The position numbers and the translations under genes were made by a program. A DNA stretch of 64,000 nt from SHLQ01 sp964610745. GTDB lineage: Bacteria; Actinomycetota; Acidimicrobiia; Acidimicrobiales; SHLQ01. The stretch covers positions 15,096 through 79,095 of the forward strand of contig CAZSYL010000011.1 of assembly GCA_964610745.1 (NCBI GenBank), given 5' to 3'. Positions 8,804 through 16,992 of the stretch are shown here, in pieces. Numbering within the stretch: position 1 is the first letter of the stretch; the number at the start of each line of letters is the position of its first letter. The notes under the pieces were generated by a model that had not been told where the DNA came from, ran no database searches, and saw only the letters and a list, made by a program, of their open reading frames with translations.

Positions 8804-10143
8804 GCCCCCGATTGCTCGATCGTGCCGGAACGGCACTCGTAAACCGAACATCACGTCGTAGTTTCATCAGCAAGACGGCCCTTGCGGGGACGGCCTTGGC
8901 CACAGCGCCTGCCGCGTACGTGCTGAAACCAGGTACGGCATACGCCGCCATCTGCAGCTGCAACAACCAGAGCTGTGATTGTGGGGCCACCTGCTGTGAT
9001 GGCTACACCGAGTTTTGCTGCACGCTCACCGGTGAGAACACGTGCCCAACCGACACCGTGCCGGCGGGTTGGTGGAAGGTAGACGGGTCGTCTTTTTGCA
9101 CCTCCACGGGCGTACCCGGACCGCGCTACTACCTCGATTGCAATGCGATTCCCTCGGGCCCCTGCGGTTCCGGAGGTGTCACCCGGGCGACCGACATGTG
9201 CGACTGTTCATGTGCCGACGGCGACTGCGGCAACCGCAAGGCCTGCTGCACTGCCTTCCGCTACGGTCAGTGCAACCAAGCTATTTCGTGTCTTGGGCCG
9301 ATCGTGTGTCGGGTTGTGACGTGTACACCTCCATGGCGATTCGACCCGACGTGCACGACCGCAACAGCGACCGACAACAACACGCGTTTCCACCACCGTC
9401 CGTGCCTTGACCGACCAACACCAACCCGCGGTTCACTACCCGCCACGTTTAAGGATGGCGTCTGGACCCTCGGTTACGCCCTCTCTAACGGCTCGGTTGA
9501 GACCGTCACGTTCAACTTCGGCCAGGCTGGGGACATCCCGATCATGGGTGACTGGAACGGCGATGGGACCCACACGGTCGGTGTTGTGCGCCGCAATCAG
9601 TGGTTCCTGCGAGACGAGAACACATCGGGACCTCCCCAGTACGACTTCTTCTTCGGAGAAGAGGGCGATACTCCGGTCGTTGGCGACTGGAACGCCAATG
9701 GCATCACCGGTATTGGGATGCGCAAACAAGGCACCGGAAACTGGCGCTTGCGCGACACCCCTTCGGCTGGACCAGCTGACCGTGCGTTCCGCTGGGGCCG
9801 GGCGACCGACAGCCCCGTGACCGGCGACTGGAACGGAAACGGACGTACCGGAATCGGGCTCGTCCGCCGGAACCACCGTGCTATCGACCCGAGCACGGTC
9901 TGGTATCTCCGCGAGACCGCAACGCCTGGCCCACCTGAACGAAAGTTTCACTTCTCGCGCTTCAGGGCCACATACATCGCTGGAGACTGGCTGCAGGACG
10001 GTGTCGACCGAGTGGGATTCGTGAACAGCAAGAACATCTGGCGCTTCCACGAGTCGGCTCCAAGAATTCAGTTCGGCGAACCCGGTTCGATTCCACTCTC
10101 TTGGAAAGCCGGCCATTGGACCCCCGGAAGGCTCCCATCATGA
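8800..10143 (+). CDS. Tat-exported methylamine-dehydrogenase-light-chain-like protein fused to GDWNGDG repeats
   Basis: A 447-residue protein. Residues 1-50 are a Tat signal (SRRSFISK, twin Arg19-20, then a hydrophobic stretch ending in Ala-rich sequence). Residues 51-200 contain 24 cysteines, with CSCNNQSCDCGATCC, CPTDT, GWWKVDG (Trp91-Trp92), PRYYLDC and FRYGQC segments that by eye follow the methylamine dehydrogenase light chain (MauA) pattern. From about residue 205 to the end there are four to five units of about 45 residues, each with GDWNGDG-like, GxxR and WxLRD elements, as in FG-GAP-like calcium-binding propellers. It lies between MauE-like and MauD-like genes with ATGA overlaps on both sides. 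Whether it forms a tryptophan-derived quinone is unknown; the residue before Cys170 is Val169 where MauA has the second cofactor Trp, and Trp179 is the only later candidate in the domain. Confidence 0.75.
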   Translation: MSPRLLDRAGTALVNRTSRRSFISKTALAGTALATAPAAYVLKPGTAYAAICSCNNQSCDCGATCCDGYTEFCCTLTGENTCPTDTVPAGWWKVDGSSFCTSTGVPGPRYYLDCNAIPSGPCGSGGVTRATDMCDCSCADGDCGNRKACCTAFRYGQCNQAISCLGPIVCRVVTCTPPWRFDPTCTTATATDNNTRFHHRPCLDRPTPTRGSLPATFKDGVWTLGYALSNGSVETVTFNFGQAGDIPIMGDWNGDGTHTVGVVRRNQWFLRDENTSGPPQYDFFFGEEGDTPVVGDWNANGITGIGMRKQGTGNWRLRDTPSAGPADRAFRWGRATDSPVTGDWNGNGRTGIGLVRRNHRAIDPSTVWYLRETATPGPPERKFHFSRFRATYIAGDWLQDGVDRVGFVNSKNIWRFHESAPRIQFGEPGSIPLSWKAGHWTPGRLPS

Positions 10144-10865
10144 CCATTGTCGTTGCTGCATTGGCAGTCGTAGTCCTACTCCTCAGCGTTGTGGTCGTTG
10201 GACTCCTTCGAAGTCATGGCGAGATGCTCCGAGCTTTCAACGAGCTCGGCGTGACTTTTGGTCACGACGAGGGACATGACCACGGATCCTCGGCCACACT
10301 GCCGAATCCACGCCGCAAACCTGTGCCCCACGCCCGGGACCGGGTGACCGAGGGAACTGGTGACGGCACCATCTACGACATCAGCGGCACGACACCGCGG
10401 GGCGGTGCACTCGCTGTTGGGCTCGAGAACCGGAACGAGCGAACTTTGCTCGCTTTTCTCACCAGCGGATGCGCAACATGTCGCAACTTTTGGGATGCCT
10501 TCCGCAACGACGCAGCGCTGCCACGCTCAGTTGACCGGCTGGTTATCGTCACCAAGAGCAACGATGAAGAGAGCCCTGCTGCGCTCGGCAACCTTGCTCC
10601 AGCTGACCACGCCGTCGTCATGTCATCGCAAGCGTGGGACGACTACGGAGTTCCCGTATCGCCCTACTTCGTGCTCGTCGACGGAGCGACAGGTTCGATC
10701 GACGGCGAAGGTGCTGCATCGACCTGGACACAGGTTGGCTCGCTGCTCTCACGTGCTGAAGCTGACGTCGAAGCCGAAAACGAACAACGAATCGACATCG
10801 ACCTCCGGGCTGCGGGAATCATGCCAAATGACCCCACCCTCTACCCGACCAGTGGGGACGCGTGA
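10140..10865 (+). CDS. MauD-like membrane-anchored thioredoxin-fold protein
   Basis: A 241-residue protein with one N-terminal transmembrane helix (about residues 4-23), a short His/Asp-rich stretch (GHDEGHDHG, 41-49), and a thioredoxin-like domain with LLAFLTSGCATCRNFW, that is a CATC redox motif (Cys111, Cys114), and a cis-Pro-like VPVSPYFVLVDG segment. It is likely exported-side thiol-disulfide machinery for the 24-cysteine protein encoded just upstream, as MauD is for MauA. The ATG overlaps the upstream TGA (ATGA). The frame is open further upstream, but the overlap start places the signal anchor correctly. A generic TlpA-like protein is the alternative; the neighbours favour a MauD-type role. 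Confidence 0.75.
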   Translation: MTIVVAALAVVVLLLSVVVVGLLRSHGEMLRAFNELGVTFGHDEGHDHGSSATLPNPRRKPVPHARDRVTEGTGDGTIYDISGTTPRGGALAVGLENRNERTLLAFLTSGCATCRNFWDAFRNDAALPRSVDRLVIVTKSNDEESPAALGNLAPADHAVVMSSQAWDDYGVPVSPYFVLVDGATGSIDGEGAASTWTQVGSLLSRAEADVEAENEQRIDIDLRAAGIMPNDPTLYPTSGDA

Positions 10866-10933
10866 GCGCTGTTCTCGCTATTGGGCTCCTTGCTGCGGTG
10901 GCCGGCGCAATCCGGTCGACGTGGTCTCCGTGA
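10862..10933 (+). CDS. Putative 23-residue hydrophobic micro-protein
   Basis: A GTG overlapping the MauD-like stop (GTGA) opens a 23-codon frame reading MSAVLAIGLLAAVAGAI then RSTWSP and a TGA. It is one hydrophobic helix followed by a basic residue, and it ends 9 nt before the next ATG. It could be a real small membrane peptide, or simply a re-initiation bridge that keeps ribosomes moving to the next gene. Evidence is limited to the overlap and hydrophobicity. Confidence 0.35.
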   Translation: MSAVLAIGLLAAVAGAIRSTWSP

Positions 10934-10942
10934 GGCGAATCG

Positions 10943-11536
10943 ATGCTCTCGAGCATCCATCCGTTCGGGGAACGGAGTCGTAGCAACTCATTTGGCCACA
11001 CCGCTGTCGCCCACATCATCGGGAGCGCTCTCGGTGGGTTAGCGCTCGGAGCGCTCTTTGGCGCGGTCGGCCAACTCATCAACCTTCTCGGGCCCTCGGA
11101 TCTCGTACGTACGAGCGTTGTTCTAGCGGCCACACTGGCGGCCCTGGTCGTCGAAGCGACGCGCCGAGAACGACTGCTCCCGACGCGTACGCGCCAGGTC
11201 AACGAGAACTGGCTCCAGACGTACCGCGGTTGGGTCTACGGCGGGGGCTGGGGCGCAGAACTCGGCTTTGGGATCTCCACGATCATTACAACCGCCCTCG
11301 TCCACCTCCTCGTCGTCGCGATCGTGATGGTCGGTTCGTTTCCAGCTTCGGTTACGCTCGGTGGGCTTTTCGGCATGGTCCGCGGCTTGACCATCCTCGC
11401 CGCGACCGGTGTCGACTCGCCGGAACGATTGCGCCAGATGCACCAACGACTCGATGACATGCGCAGTCGCTCCCGTTCTGGCGTTCTACTGTCGCTTCTC
11501 GTCGCAACGGCCTTCGGTATTGGAGGCGTCTTGTGA
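10943..11536 (+). CDS. Polytopic membrane protein of unknown function (Mau-like cassette)
   Basis: A 197-residue protein with about five hydrophobic segments: two in the first 75 residues, two between about 105 and 155, and one at the C-terminus. Glycine-rich helices such as IIGSALGGLALGALFG stand out. A conserved-looking cytoplasmic stretch around NENWLQTYRGWVYGGGWGAELGFG separates the halves. I do not recognise the family. It follows the MauD-like gene closely and in the same direction, so it may take part in maturation or anchoring of the light-chain-like protein. The ATG at 10943 was chosen; no strong ribosome-binding site precedes it. Confidence 0.65.
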   Translation: MLSSIHPFGERSRSNSFGHTAVAHIIGSALGGLALGALFGAVGQLINLLGPSDLVRTSVVLAATLAALVVEATRRERLLPTRTRQVNENWLQTYRGWVYGGGWGAELGFGISTIITTALVHLLVVAIVMVGSFPASVTLGGLFGMVRGLTILAATGVDSPERLRQMHQRLDDMRSRSRSGVLLSLLVATAFGIGGVL

Positions 11537-11591
11537 GCCCTTCTGTAGCCCGACCCATCCACGAAACAACGAATCGATCAAGGAACCACTC

Positions 11592-12086
11592 ATGACTCCC
11601 CTCAGCTCTGATGGCGTCACCGTCGGCCTACCTTCAGGATGGGAAGGCGAGATCTTCAATCGAGATCCCGCGTCCGCGGGACGGAGTCTCAGCGATACGG
11701 GAAGCGACCCACGAGATACCGAAGTTGCTCGAAACGTTGTCCACCTCGCCAACTTTGCTCTGCCCGCTGAGCGCGGCGACTTCGGCAGTGGTGCGGTCGA
11801 GATCATGAATTCGGGTGCGATCATGATCATCTTGTTCGAACACGGCCCAGAGTCGGTCGACATGCCCCTGTTCGCCCGACGGGGCATTCCCCAGCTGACA
11901 GCGGACGAGTTTGACCCCCAGCAGATGCAGCGAACCCTGATGGGCCAGTCCGGCCGTCAGGTCTTCTTCAACGAAGCGGGACGAGCGTTCTGTCTCTACG
12001 TCGTGCTTGGCGGCCACCGTCAGCGCTCAGTCCTCGTCCCCCTGGTCAATGAGGTTCTCGCAACCCTTGAGATTGAGCCGGCCTAA
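11592..12086 (+). CDS. Conserved hypothetical cytosolic protein at the end of the Mau-like cassette
   Basis: A 164-residue soluble protein with no signal peptide or membrane segment. It starts MTPLSSDGVTVGLPSGWEG and has an alternating strand pattern that suggests an alpha/beta fold. A GGA ribosome-binding element sits 8-10 nt before the ATG; the frame is open further upstream but that part overlaps the preceding gene and has no such signal. No family is recognised. It is the last plus-strand gene before a convergent SpoIID-like gene, and its spacing (55 nt) suggests the same transcript as the membrane protein before it. Confidence 0.65.
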   Translation: MTPLSSDGVTVGLPSGWEGEIFNRDPASAGRSLSDTGSDPRDTEVARNVVHLANFALPAERGDFGSGAVEIMNSGAIMIILFEHGPESVDMPLFARRGIPQLTADEFDPQQMQRTLMGQSGRQVFFNEAGRAFCLYVVLGGHRQRSVLVPLVNEVLATLEIEPA

Positions 12087-12106
12087 GCGACCTGGCCACG
12101 ACGTGG

Positions 12107-14500
12107 TCAACCCGCGACGATCACTCGCATCGCATCGCTGAACGCTCCACCCATCTGCGCGTTCCAGCTCACCGAGTTGTCGGTGAGGACAATCTTGTCT
12201 GGGCGACCTTCGAGAAACGCAGCCAGCGACTGCGGATACGAGGTGCCAGGTACGCCAAGAAAGTGCGAGTCCAATACCTCAGGACCGAAGTAGATGATCC
12301 CAAGAATCTCGCTCGAGAAGGTCAACGAACCGCGAAGACGACCATTGGACGCTCGGTCAGCCGACACGTAGTAGCTACAAATTGACGTACCCGCACGAAT
12401 CGTGCTCCTTTGATTCGCGAGTGTGGTGAAGCTGCCGTTCCTCGAACGGGTGACCTCGACGTCGCGGTCGAGAACGGTACAGCCCTCCTCAATAACGTGT
12501 GTTGTGGAGTCCGACTGGATGCTGTTCATGTCGATGTTGCTCGGCGGGTCGATAATTGTGACGCCACTGGAATCGGTAATTCTGGTCCCGTCGCGTTCCC
12601 AGTCGATCGAGAACCAGTCGGACCGCAGACCGTTGATAAAGCGAAAATCGTTGCCGGACATCGTGAAGGTTTCCGCCCCGAAGCGCAGCGTTACCTCAAG
12701 GACACGACCGCCGTCCTCGCCAAGGCCGTTGCGTTCGCTCACGAAGACGGCGTCGAGACTACGGCCACCGAAGCGTGACTCGAGCGTTGATATCTGTACG
12801 ACGTTGTCCCAATCGTGATTGGGGTTGTTGGACACGCCATCTCCACGGTCTTCGACCGCCGGAAACACTCCCCCCGCAGTCCAACCGCCCGAAGAGGATG
12901 AGAACTCTGTCCGGGCGACTCGACCGTCCCGGAAGCGCACGACTCCGGTGGTTTCAGCAATGGCGGTGTTCGACAAAGGATGTTCGTTGGACGACAGCTG
13001 ACCGTTGATCCGCGTCGCGCGCCCGTCATAAACCTGGCAACTGATGGTGTCGCAGGTCCGTGCATAACTCGTCCGGTTCTCGCCCAAGGCGTAGGACCGA
13101 GCCGACACGCTTTGAGCTTCGAGCGCTTGGGCGCCCGCACCATCGCCGAGCAGAGCCCAAGTTGCGGGCATTTCTCGCGGAACGACAGCTCGCAGGTACC
13201 ACTCCACCGAAACCGCATTTACCGTGCGTTGGTTTCCGCCATTGTTCACCGCACGTAACTCGCCGCGGTAGTAGCGCTGCTCCCCGGTTGAGACACAGCG
13301 CTGAACAGTTTCCTCGAGGGGAAGGTTCGGGTCGATCCGAGCGTCGAGGTCGGACAGCTTTCCGTCCAAATTCACCTGGCCGCTCGAGTGCTGTCCTGGT
13401 TGATCGATGCCATCGCCATCCCAATCACCGACAAGGTTCTCACCATCGCCGACAAAGAGAAGACGGGGAAGCTCAGCGCCCCGATCGGCGAGACCTGGGC
13501 GACGGATCCACGTGCGACCACGGATGACGCCAACGTCATCTCTGCCGTCGCCGTCCCAGTCGCCAACATTGGGAGTATCCCCTGCACGACCGAAGTCAAA
13601 GTCGATCAGGGATGCGTTTCCACCGGGATCGAGCAACCAACGGGTGCCGCGACGCACCCCGATGTCGTCGTCGCCATCGCCGTCCCAGTCGCCAACGACG
13701 GGGATGTCACCACTACGGCCAAAGTCGACCGTGACTCGACTCTGTCCAGTTCCGATCGTCCACTGGCCATTGTTGAACACACCGGGGGAATCGGCGCCGT
13801 CGCCATCCCAGTCGCCAACGACCGGGGTGCCTGCGGGATAGTTATACGTCCTGCGCACCGAGGCGGCGGGGTTGTTGATCGTCCCGTTGTAGACGGTCCA
13901 CGAGTTGCCATTCGCCGTTGCGACCTCGTCGTCACCATCGCCATCAAAGTCGCCAGCCAGAACCTCTCCAGCGCCGACGGTCCCCTGTCCGCCTGAACGT
14001 TGTGCGGCGGCGGTGCTGATCCGGAGCTGCTCGGCGATTACAACACCGGGGCGCTCAGTAAACGGGCCCGAACATGTTGGCGCATCGGCGATCGTGAACC
14101 CCCCGCTGACCGCCGTCAGACGAATGGCGCCGCCGGTTCCGAGGTGGGTGACGTTTCCGGCGTTGTCGATGATCACCATCGATCCCGAGTCGACCTGGGC
14201 GACCGTCGCCCGATCGTTGGCCGAGTCAATACGCACCGTGAGAAGCGAGTCGGGGACCGAACCTGGGGTGGTATCGCCGTAGTAATGGTTCAAGATGCGT
14301 CCGCTGCTCCAACCAAAGTCGATGGCGTAGCCCAACGCGCCGTACTGGCTCAGACCACGGCCGTGGCCAAACCCATGACCAGTGACCGGAATCGTCGTCT
14401 CTTCGACCGTAGGAGCGGTCTGAGCGCCCGCTACACCAACGGTCGTTGCCAGCGTGGCAAGTATCGTCAGAACTGAAATTGCAACTCGAGGGTGCAGCAT
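12107..14500 (-). CDS. Secreted SpoIID/LytB-domain protein with inserted GDWDGDG repeats
   Basis: A 797-residue exported protein. A signal peptide ends near AGAQT (about residue 26). The SpoIID-like start, with GHGFGHGRGLSQYGA, is followed by an insertion of about 200 residues (about 180-375) of GDWDGDG repeats, then the SpoIID core YYRGELRAVNN, VEWYLRAVVPREMPATW, QSVSARSYAL and SSGGWTAGGVFPAVED. The C-terminal 100 residues contain an SYPQSLAAFLEGRPDKIVL stretch that may bind the wall. SpoIID proteins cleave glycan strands in peptidoglycan; catalytic-type Glu and Arg residues appear present. The repeats match those of the light-chain-like protein encoded convergently 2 kb away. It follows rmlD by 54 nt on the same strand. 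Confidence 0.82.
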   Translation of the reverse strand: MLHPRVAISVLTILATLATTVGVAGAQTAPTVEETTIPVTGHGFGHGRGLSQYGALGYAIDFGWSSGRILNHYYGDTTPGSVPDSLLTVRIDSANDRATVAQVDSGSMVIIDNAGNVTHLGTGGAIRLTAVSGGFTIADAPTCSGPFTERPGVVIAEQLRISTAAAQRSGGQGTVGAGEVLAGDFDGDGDDEVATANGNSWTVYNGTINNPAASVRRTYNYPAGTPVVGDWDGDGADSPGVFNNGQWTIGTGQSRVTVDFGRSGDIPVVGDWDGDGDDDIGVRRGTRWLLDPGGNASLIDFDFGRAGDTPNVGDWDGDGRDDVGVIRGRTWIRRPGLADRGAELPRLLFVGDGENLVGDWDGDGIDQPGQHSSGQVNLDGKLSDLDARIDPNLPLEETVQRCVSTGEQRYYRGELRAVNNGGNQRTVNAVSVEWYLRAVVPREMPATWALLGDGAGAQALEAQSVSARSYALGENRTSYARTCDTISCQVYDGRATRINGQLSSNEHPLSNTAIAETTGVVRFRDGRVARTEFSSSSGGWTAGGVFPAVEDRGDGVSNNPNHDWDNVVQISTLESRFGGRSLDAVFVSERNGLGEDGGRVLEVTLRFGAETFTMSGNDFRFINGLRSDWFSIDWERDGTRITDSSGVTIIDPPSNIDMNSIQSDSTTHVIEEGCTVLDRDVEVTRSRNGSFTTLANQRSTIRAGTSICSYYVSADRASNGRLRGSLTFSSEILGIIYFGPEVLDSHFLGVPGTSYPQSLAAFLEGRPDKIVLTDNSVSWNAQMGGAFSDAMRVIVAG

Positions 14501-14554
14501 GCTCTACGGAGACTCCGGGGGAACGCGAACGGCGTTGACGCTAGCCGACCATTC

Positions 14555-15415
14555 TCATTTCGTCAGATCGCGAACCGTCTCGGAGAGGGGCTCAGCGAAG
14601 TCGCGCAACAACGGAAGACCAAGCTCAGCAAATCGGGTGTTGGCAAGAACCGAGTTGGCGGGCCGTGGTGCTGGCCGCGGGGGTTGGAGCTCGCTCGTTG
14701 TACACGGGACCACCTGACTCGAGTCACGTCCCATCTCGGTCAGCACCCGTTGGCAGAACTCGAACCAGGACACGACCCCTTCGTTGGTGACGTGCATGAT
14801 TCCGTGGTCTTGACGGCTAGCCAGCGTCAACAGAGCGTCAGCGAGGTCTGCGGTGAAGGTGGGCTTGCCGACCTGATCGTCGACGAAGGTGAGCTGTGGG
14901 TAGGCGTCGGCTGCTCGCATGATCGTTTTGACCATGTTGGAACCGTGACTTCCGCACACCCAGGACGTGCGAACAACGAGTCCATCCTCGCCGAGCTCGG
15001 CGACGTGGCGTTCACCAGCGAGCTTCGACGCGCCGTACACCGACGTTGGATTCGGAACATCGGATTCGAGGTACGGCTCTGGTTTCGAACCATCGAAGAC
15101 ATAGTCGGTGCTGACGTAGATGACTCGAGCATTCTCTTTGCGAGCAGCTCGAACAACATTTGCCGTGCCTGTGCTGTTTACCGAATGGGCGAGATCTTCG
15201 TTCGACTCACAGTCATCGACAGCGGTGTAGGCAGCGGCATGGATGACCACGTCGGGCTGGACCTCAGCGAAGGTCTCAGCGACCGCTTCATCATTGGTGA
15301 TATCGAGGTCAGAGCGCGAGAACGCGGCCAGTTCGATATCGCGATGTCGGGACGCAGCCGCGACGACGTCGGTACCGAGCTGACCCCCAGCACCGGTGAG
15401 CAGAACCTTGGTCAC
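14555..15415 (-). CDS. rmlD: dTDP-4-dehydrorhamnose reductase
   Basis: A 286-residue SDR protein with GAGGQLG near the N-terminus, the STDYVFDG motif (about residues 102-109) and catalytic YGASK (Tyr127, Lys131). It reduces dTDP-4-keto-L-rhamnose to dTDP-L-rhamnose with NAD(P)H. I chose the GTG at 15415, preceded by GGGGAG, which gives MTKVLLTGAGGQLG and a start 7 nt after the rmlB stop. A longer frame exists but would overlap rmlB with unconserved sequence. It is the last of four contiguous rhamnose genes. Confidence 0.93.
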   Translation of the reverse strand: MTKVLLTGAGGQLGTDVVAAASRHRDIELAAFSRSDLDITNDEAVAETFAEVQPDVVIHAAAYTAVDDCESNEDLAHSVNSTGTANVVRAARKENARVIYVSTDYVFDGSKPEPYLESDVPNPTSVYGASKLAGERHVAELGEDGLVVRTSWVCGSHGSNMVKTIMRAADAYPQLTFVDDQVGKPTFTADLADALLTLASRQDHGIMHVTNEGVVSWFEFCQRVLTEMGRDSSQVVPCTTSELQPPRPAPRPANSVLANTRFAELGLPLLRDFAEPLSETVRDLTK

Positions 15416-15422
15416 ATCTCCC

Positions 15423-16391
15423 CTATCGGTTCTTGACCGATGCCTTGAGTGGTTCCCACCAGGCACGATTGTTGTTGTACCAGGCAACGGTTTCATCGAG
15501 CGCTTCTTCAAAGCTCTTCTCGGGGGCCCAACCGAGGGCTCGGATCTTGGTGGTGTCGATGCTGTAACGGCGGTCGTGACCAAGTCTGTCCTCGACATAC
15601 TCGATCGAGGATTCATCCTTGCCGCATCGTTCGAGGATCGCGTGGGTGAGTTCTTTGTTCGTCAGTTCATTGCCCGCGCCGATGTTGTAGATCTCTCCCT
15701 CGACCCCCTGTTCGAGCACCATCTGCACACCTCCGCAGTTGTCGAGCACATAGGTCCAGTCTCGAATGTTGAGACCGTCCCCATACAGCGGCACCTTGAG
15801 GTCATCGGCGAGGTTCGTGACAAACAACGGGATGACTTTTTCGGGGAACTGATACGGCCCGAATTGGTTGGCCGAACGCGTTATCACGACCGGCAATCCG
15901 TACGTCTCGCGGTATGCGAGAGCGACCAGGTCCGAGCTTGCCTTCGACGCCGAATATGGTGAACGTGGCTCGAGCCCATCGGTCTCGGCAAAGCTGCCTT
16001 CATCGATCGATCCGTAGACTTCGTCGGTTGAGATGTGCAGGAACCGCTCGACATCGTTCTGACGGGCGATGTCACACACGATGTTGGTGCCTGCCACGTT
16101 GGTGTTGATGAACGCGTCAGGTCCCATGATTGACCGGTCGACGTGTGATTCGGCCGCGAAATGGACGACGTGGGAGTGCCCTGGAAGCGCTCCGGCGACT
16201 GCGTCTCGGTCAGTGATGTCGCCCTGGACGAAATTGAAGCGGGGCGAGTCGTCGAACTCGGTGAGGTTGCCGCGGACGCCGGCGTAGGTGAGGGCGTCGT
16301 ACACGGTGATCTCTGCGTCGCTGTTGGCCATCAGCCAGCGAACGTAATTTGAGCCGATAAAGCCAGCGGCGCCGGTGACGAAGATCTTCAT
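15423..16391 (-). CDS. rmlB: dTDP-glucose 4,6-dehydratase
   Basis: A 322-residue extended SDR. The NAD-binding GAAGFIG is at residues 7-13, the dehydratase triad Thr122-Asp123-Glu124 in HISTDEVYG, and YSASK at 146-150; RSANQFGPYQFPEK is also a family signature. It converts dTDP-glucose to dTDP-4-keto-6-deoxyglucose. It starts 33 nt after the rmlC stop and is followed closely by rmlD. Confidence 0.95.
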   Translation of the reverse strand: MKIFVTGAAGFIGSNYVRWLMANSDAEITVYDALTYAGVRGNLTEFDDSPRFNFVQGDITDRDAVAGALPGHSHVVHFAAESHVDRSIMGPDAFINTNVAGTNIVCDIARQNDVERFLHISTDEVYGSIDEGSFAETDGLEPRSPYSASKASSDLVALAYRETYGLPVVITRSANQFGPYQFPEKVIPLFVTNLADDLKVPLYGDGLNIRDWTYVLDNCGGVQMVLEQGVEGEIYNIGAGNELTNKELTHAILERCGKDESSIEYVEDRLGHDRRYSIDTTKIRALGWAPEKSFEEALDETVAWYNNNRAWWEPLKASVKNR

Positions 16392-16424
16392 GGTCTGTCC
16401 GTTCTCAGTAGGAGGTATTCGTGC

Positions 16425-16991
16425 TCAGGTACGCAGCGATGCGTACGGTTGGCGACTCGCCGGGATGTCGGCGCGCAGCGGATTCTTCGCGTCGCGTTCG
16501 GACAGTATTGGGGATTCGAGCCCCCAGTCGGCGCCGAGCTCAGGGTCGTTCCACAAGACGCCGAGCTCATCGGCGGGGTTGTAATAGCCGTCGACGAGAT
16601 AGGTCAGCGCGCAGTCGGTGATGGATGCGAAGCCGTGGGCGACGCCGGGCGGGATAAAGAGGCCGAGGTGGTTGTTCTCTGCATCCCCAATCTCGCCCAT
16701 ATCGAGCATCTGGGTTGCCCCATCGGTCGGTGAGCCGACCCGGAGGTCGTGCAGTACGACTCGCACATGGCCGAGGGGCACGTACCAGTAGTCGGCTTGG
16801 TGCAGGTGATAGTGCAATCCAACCACAGCGCCTGCTTGACGGTTGCCGCGATTGCCCTGGATCATTTCGCGACCCAAACCAAACCATTCGCGGCGGTACG
16901 TTTCGACGAAGTAGCCACGCTCATCGGAATGCACCGTCGGCTCCACGATCACGACACCGTCGATTACCGTCGACTCGATCAACTCAGCCAT
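16425..16991 (-). CDS. rmlC: dTDP-4-dehydrorhamnose 3,5-epimerase
   Basis: A 188-residue cupin-fold epimerase. The catalytic histidine lies in GLHYHLHQADYWYV (His60), and later PPGVAHGF and YLVDGYYNP match the family. The usual Arg before GLHY is replaced by Val (VVGLHY), a variation to note. I chose the ATG that follows the rmlA stop by one base (TGAAATG), giving MAELIESTVIDGV; an upstream extension would lie inside rmlA. The protein epimerises C3 and C5 of the 4-keto sugar. Close homologues act on other dTDP-4-keto sugars, but the neighbours support rhamnose. Confidence 0.9.
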   Translation of the reverse strand: MAELIESTVIDGVVIVEPTVHSDERGYFVETYRREWFGLGREMIQGNRGNRQAGAVVGLHYHLHQADYWYVPLGHVRVVLHDLRVGSPTDGATQMLDMGEIGDAENNHLGLFIPPGVAHGFASITDCALTYLVDGYYNPADELGVLWNDPELGADWGLESPILSERDAKNPLRADIPASRQPYASLRT

Positions 16992-16992
16992 T

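Noticed and set aside
12087..12106. Terminator between the cassette's last gene and the SpoIID gene
   Set aside because: CCAC/GTGG with a three-base loop is too short to call.
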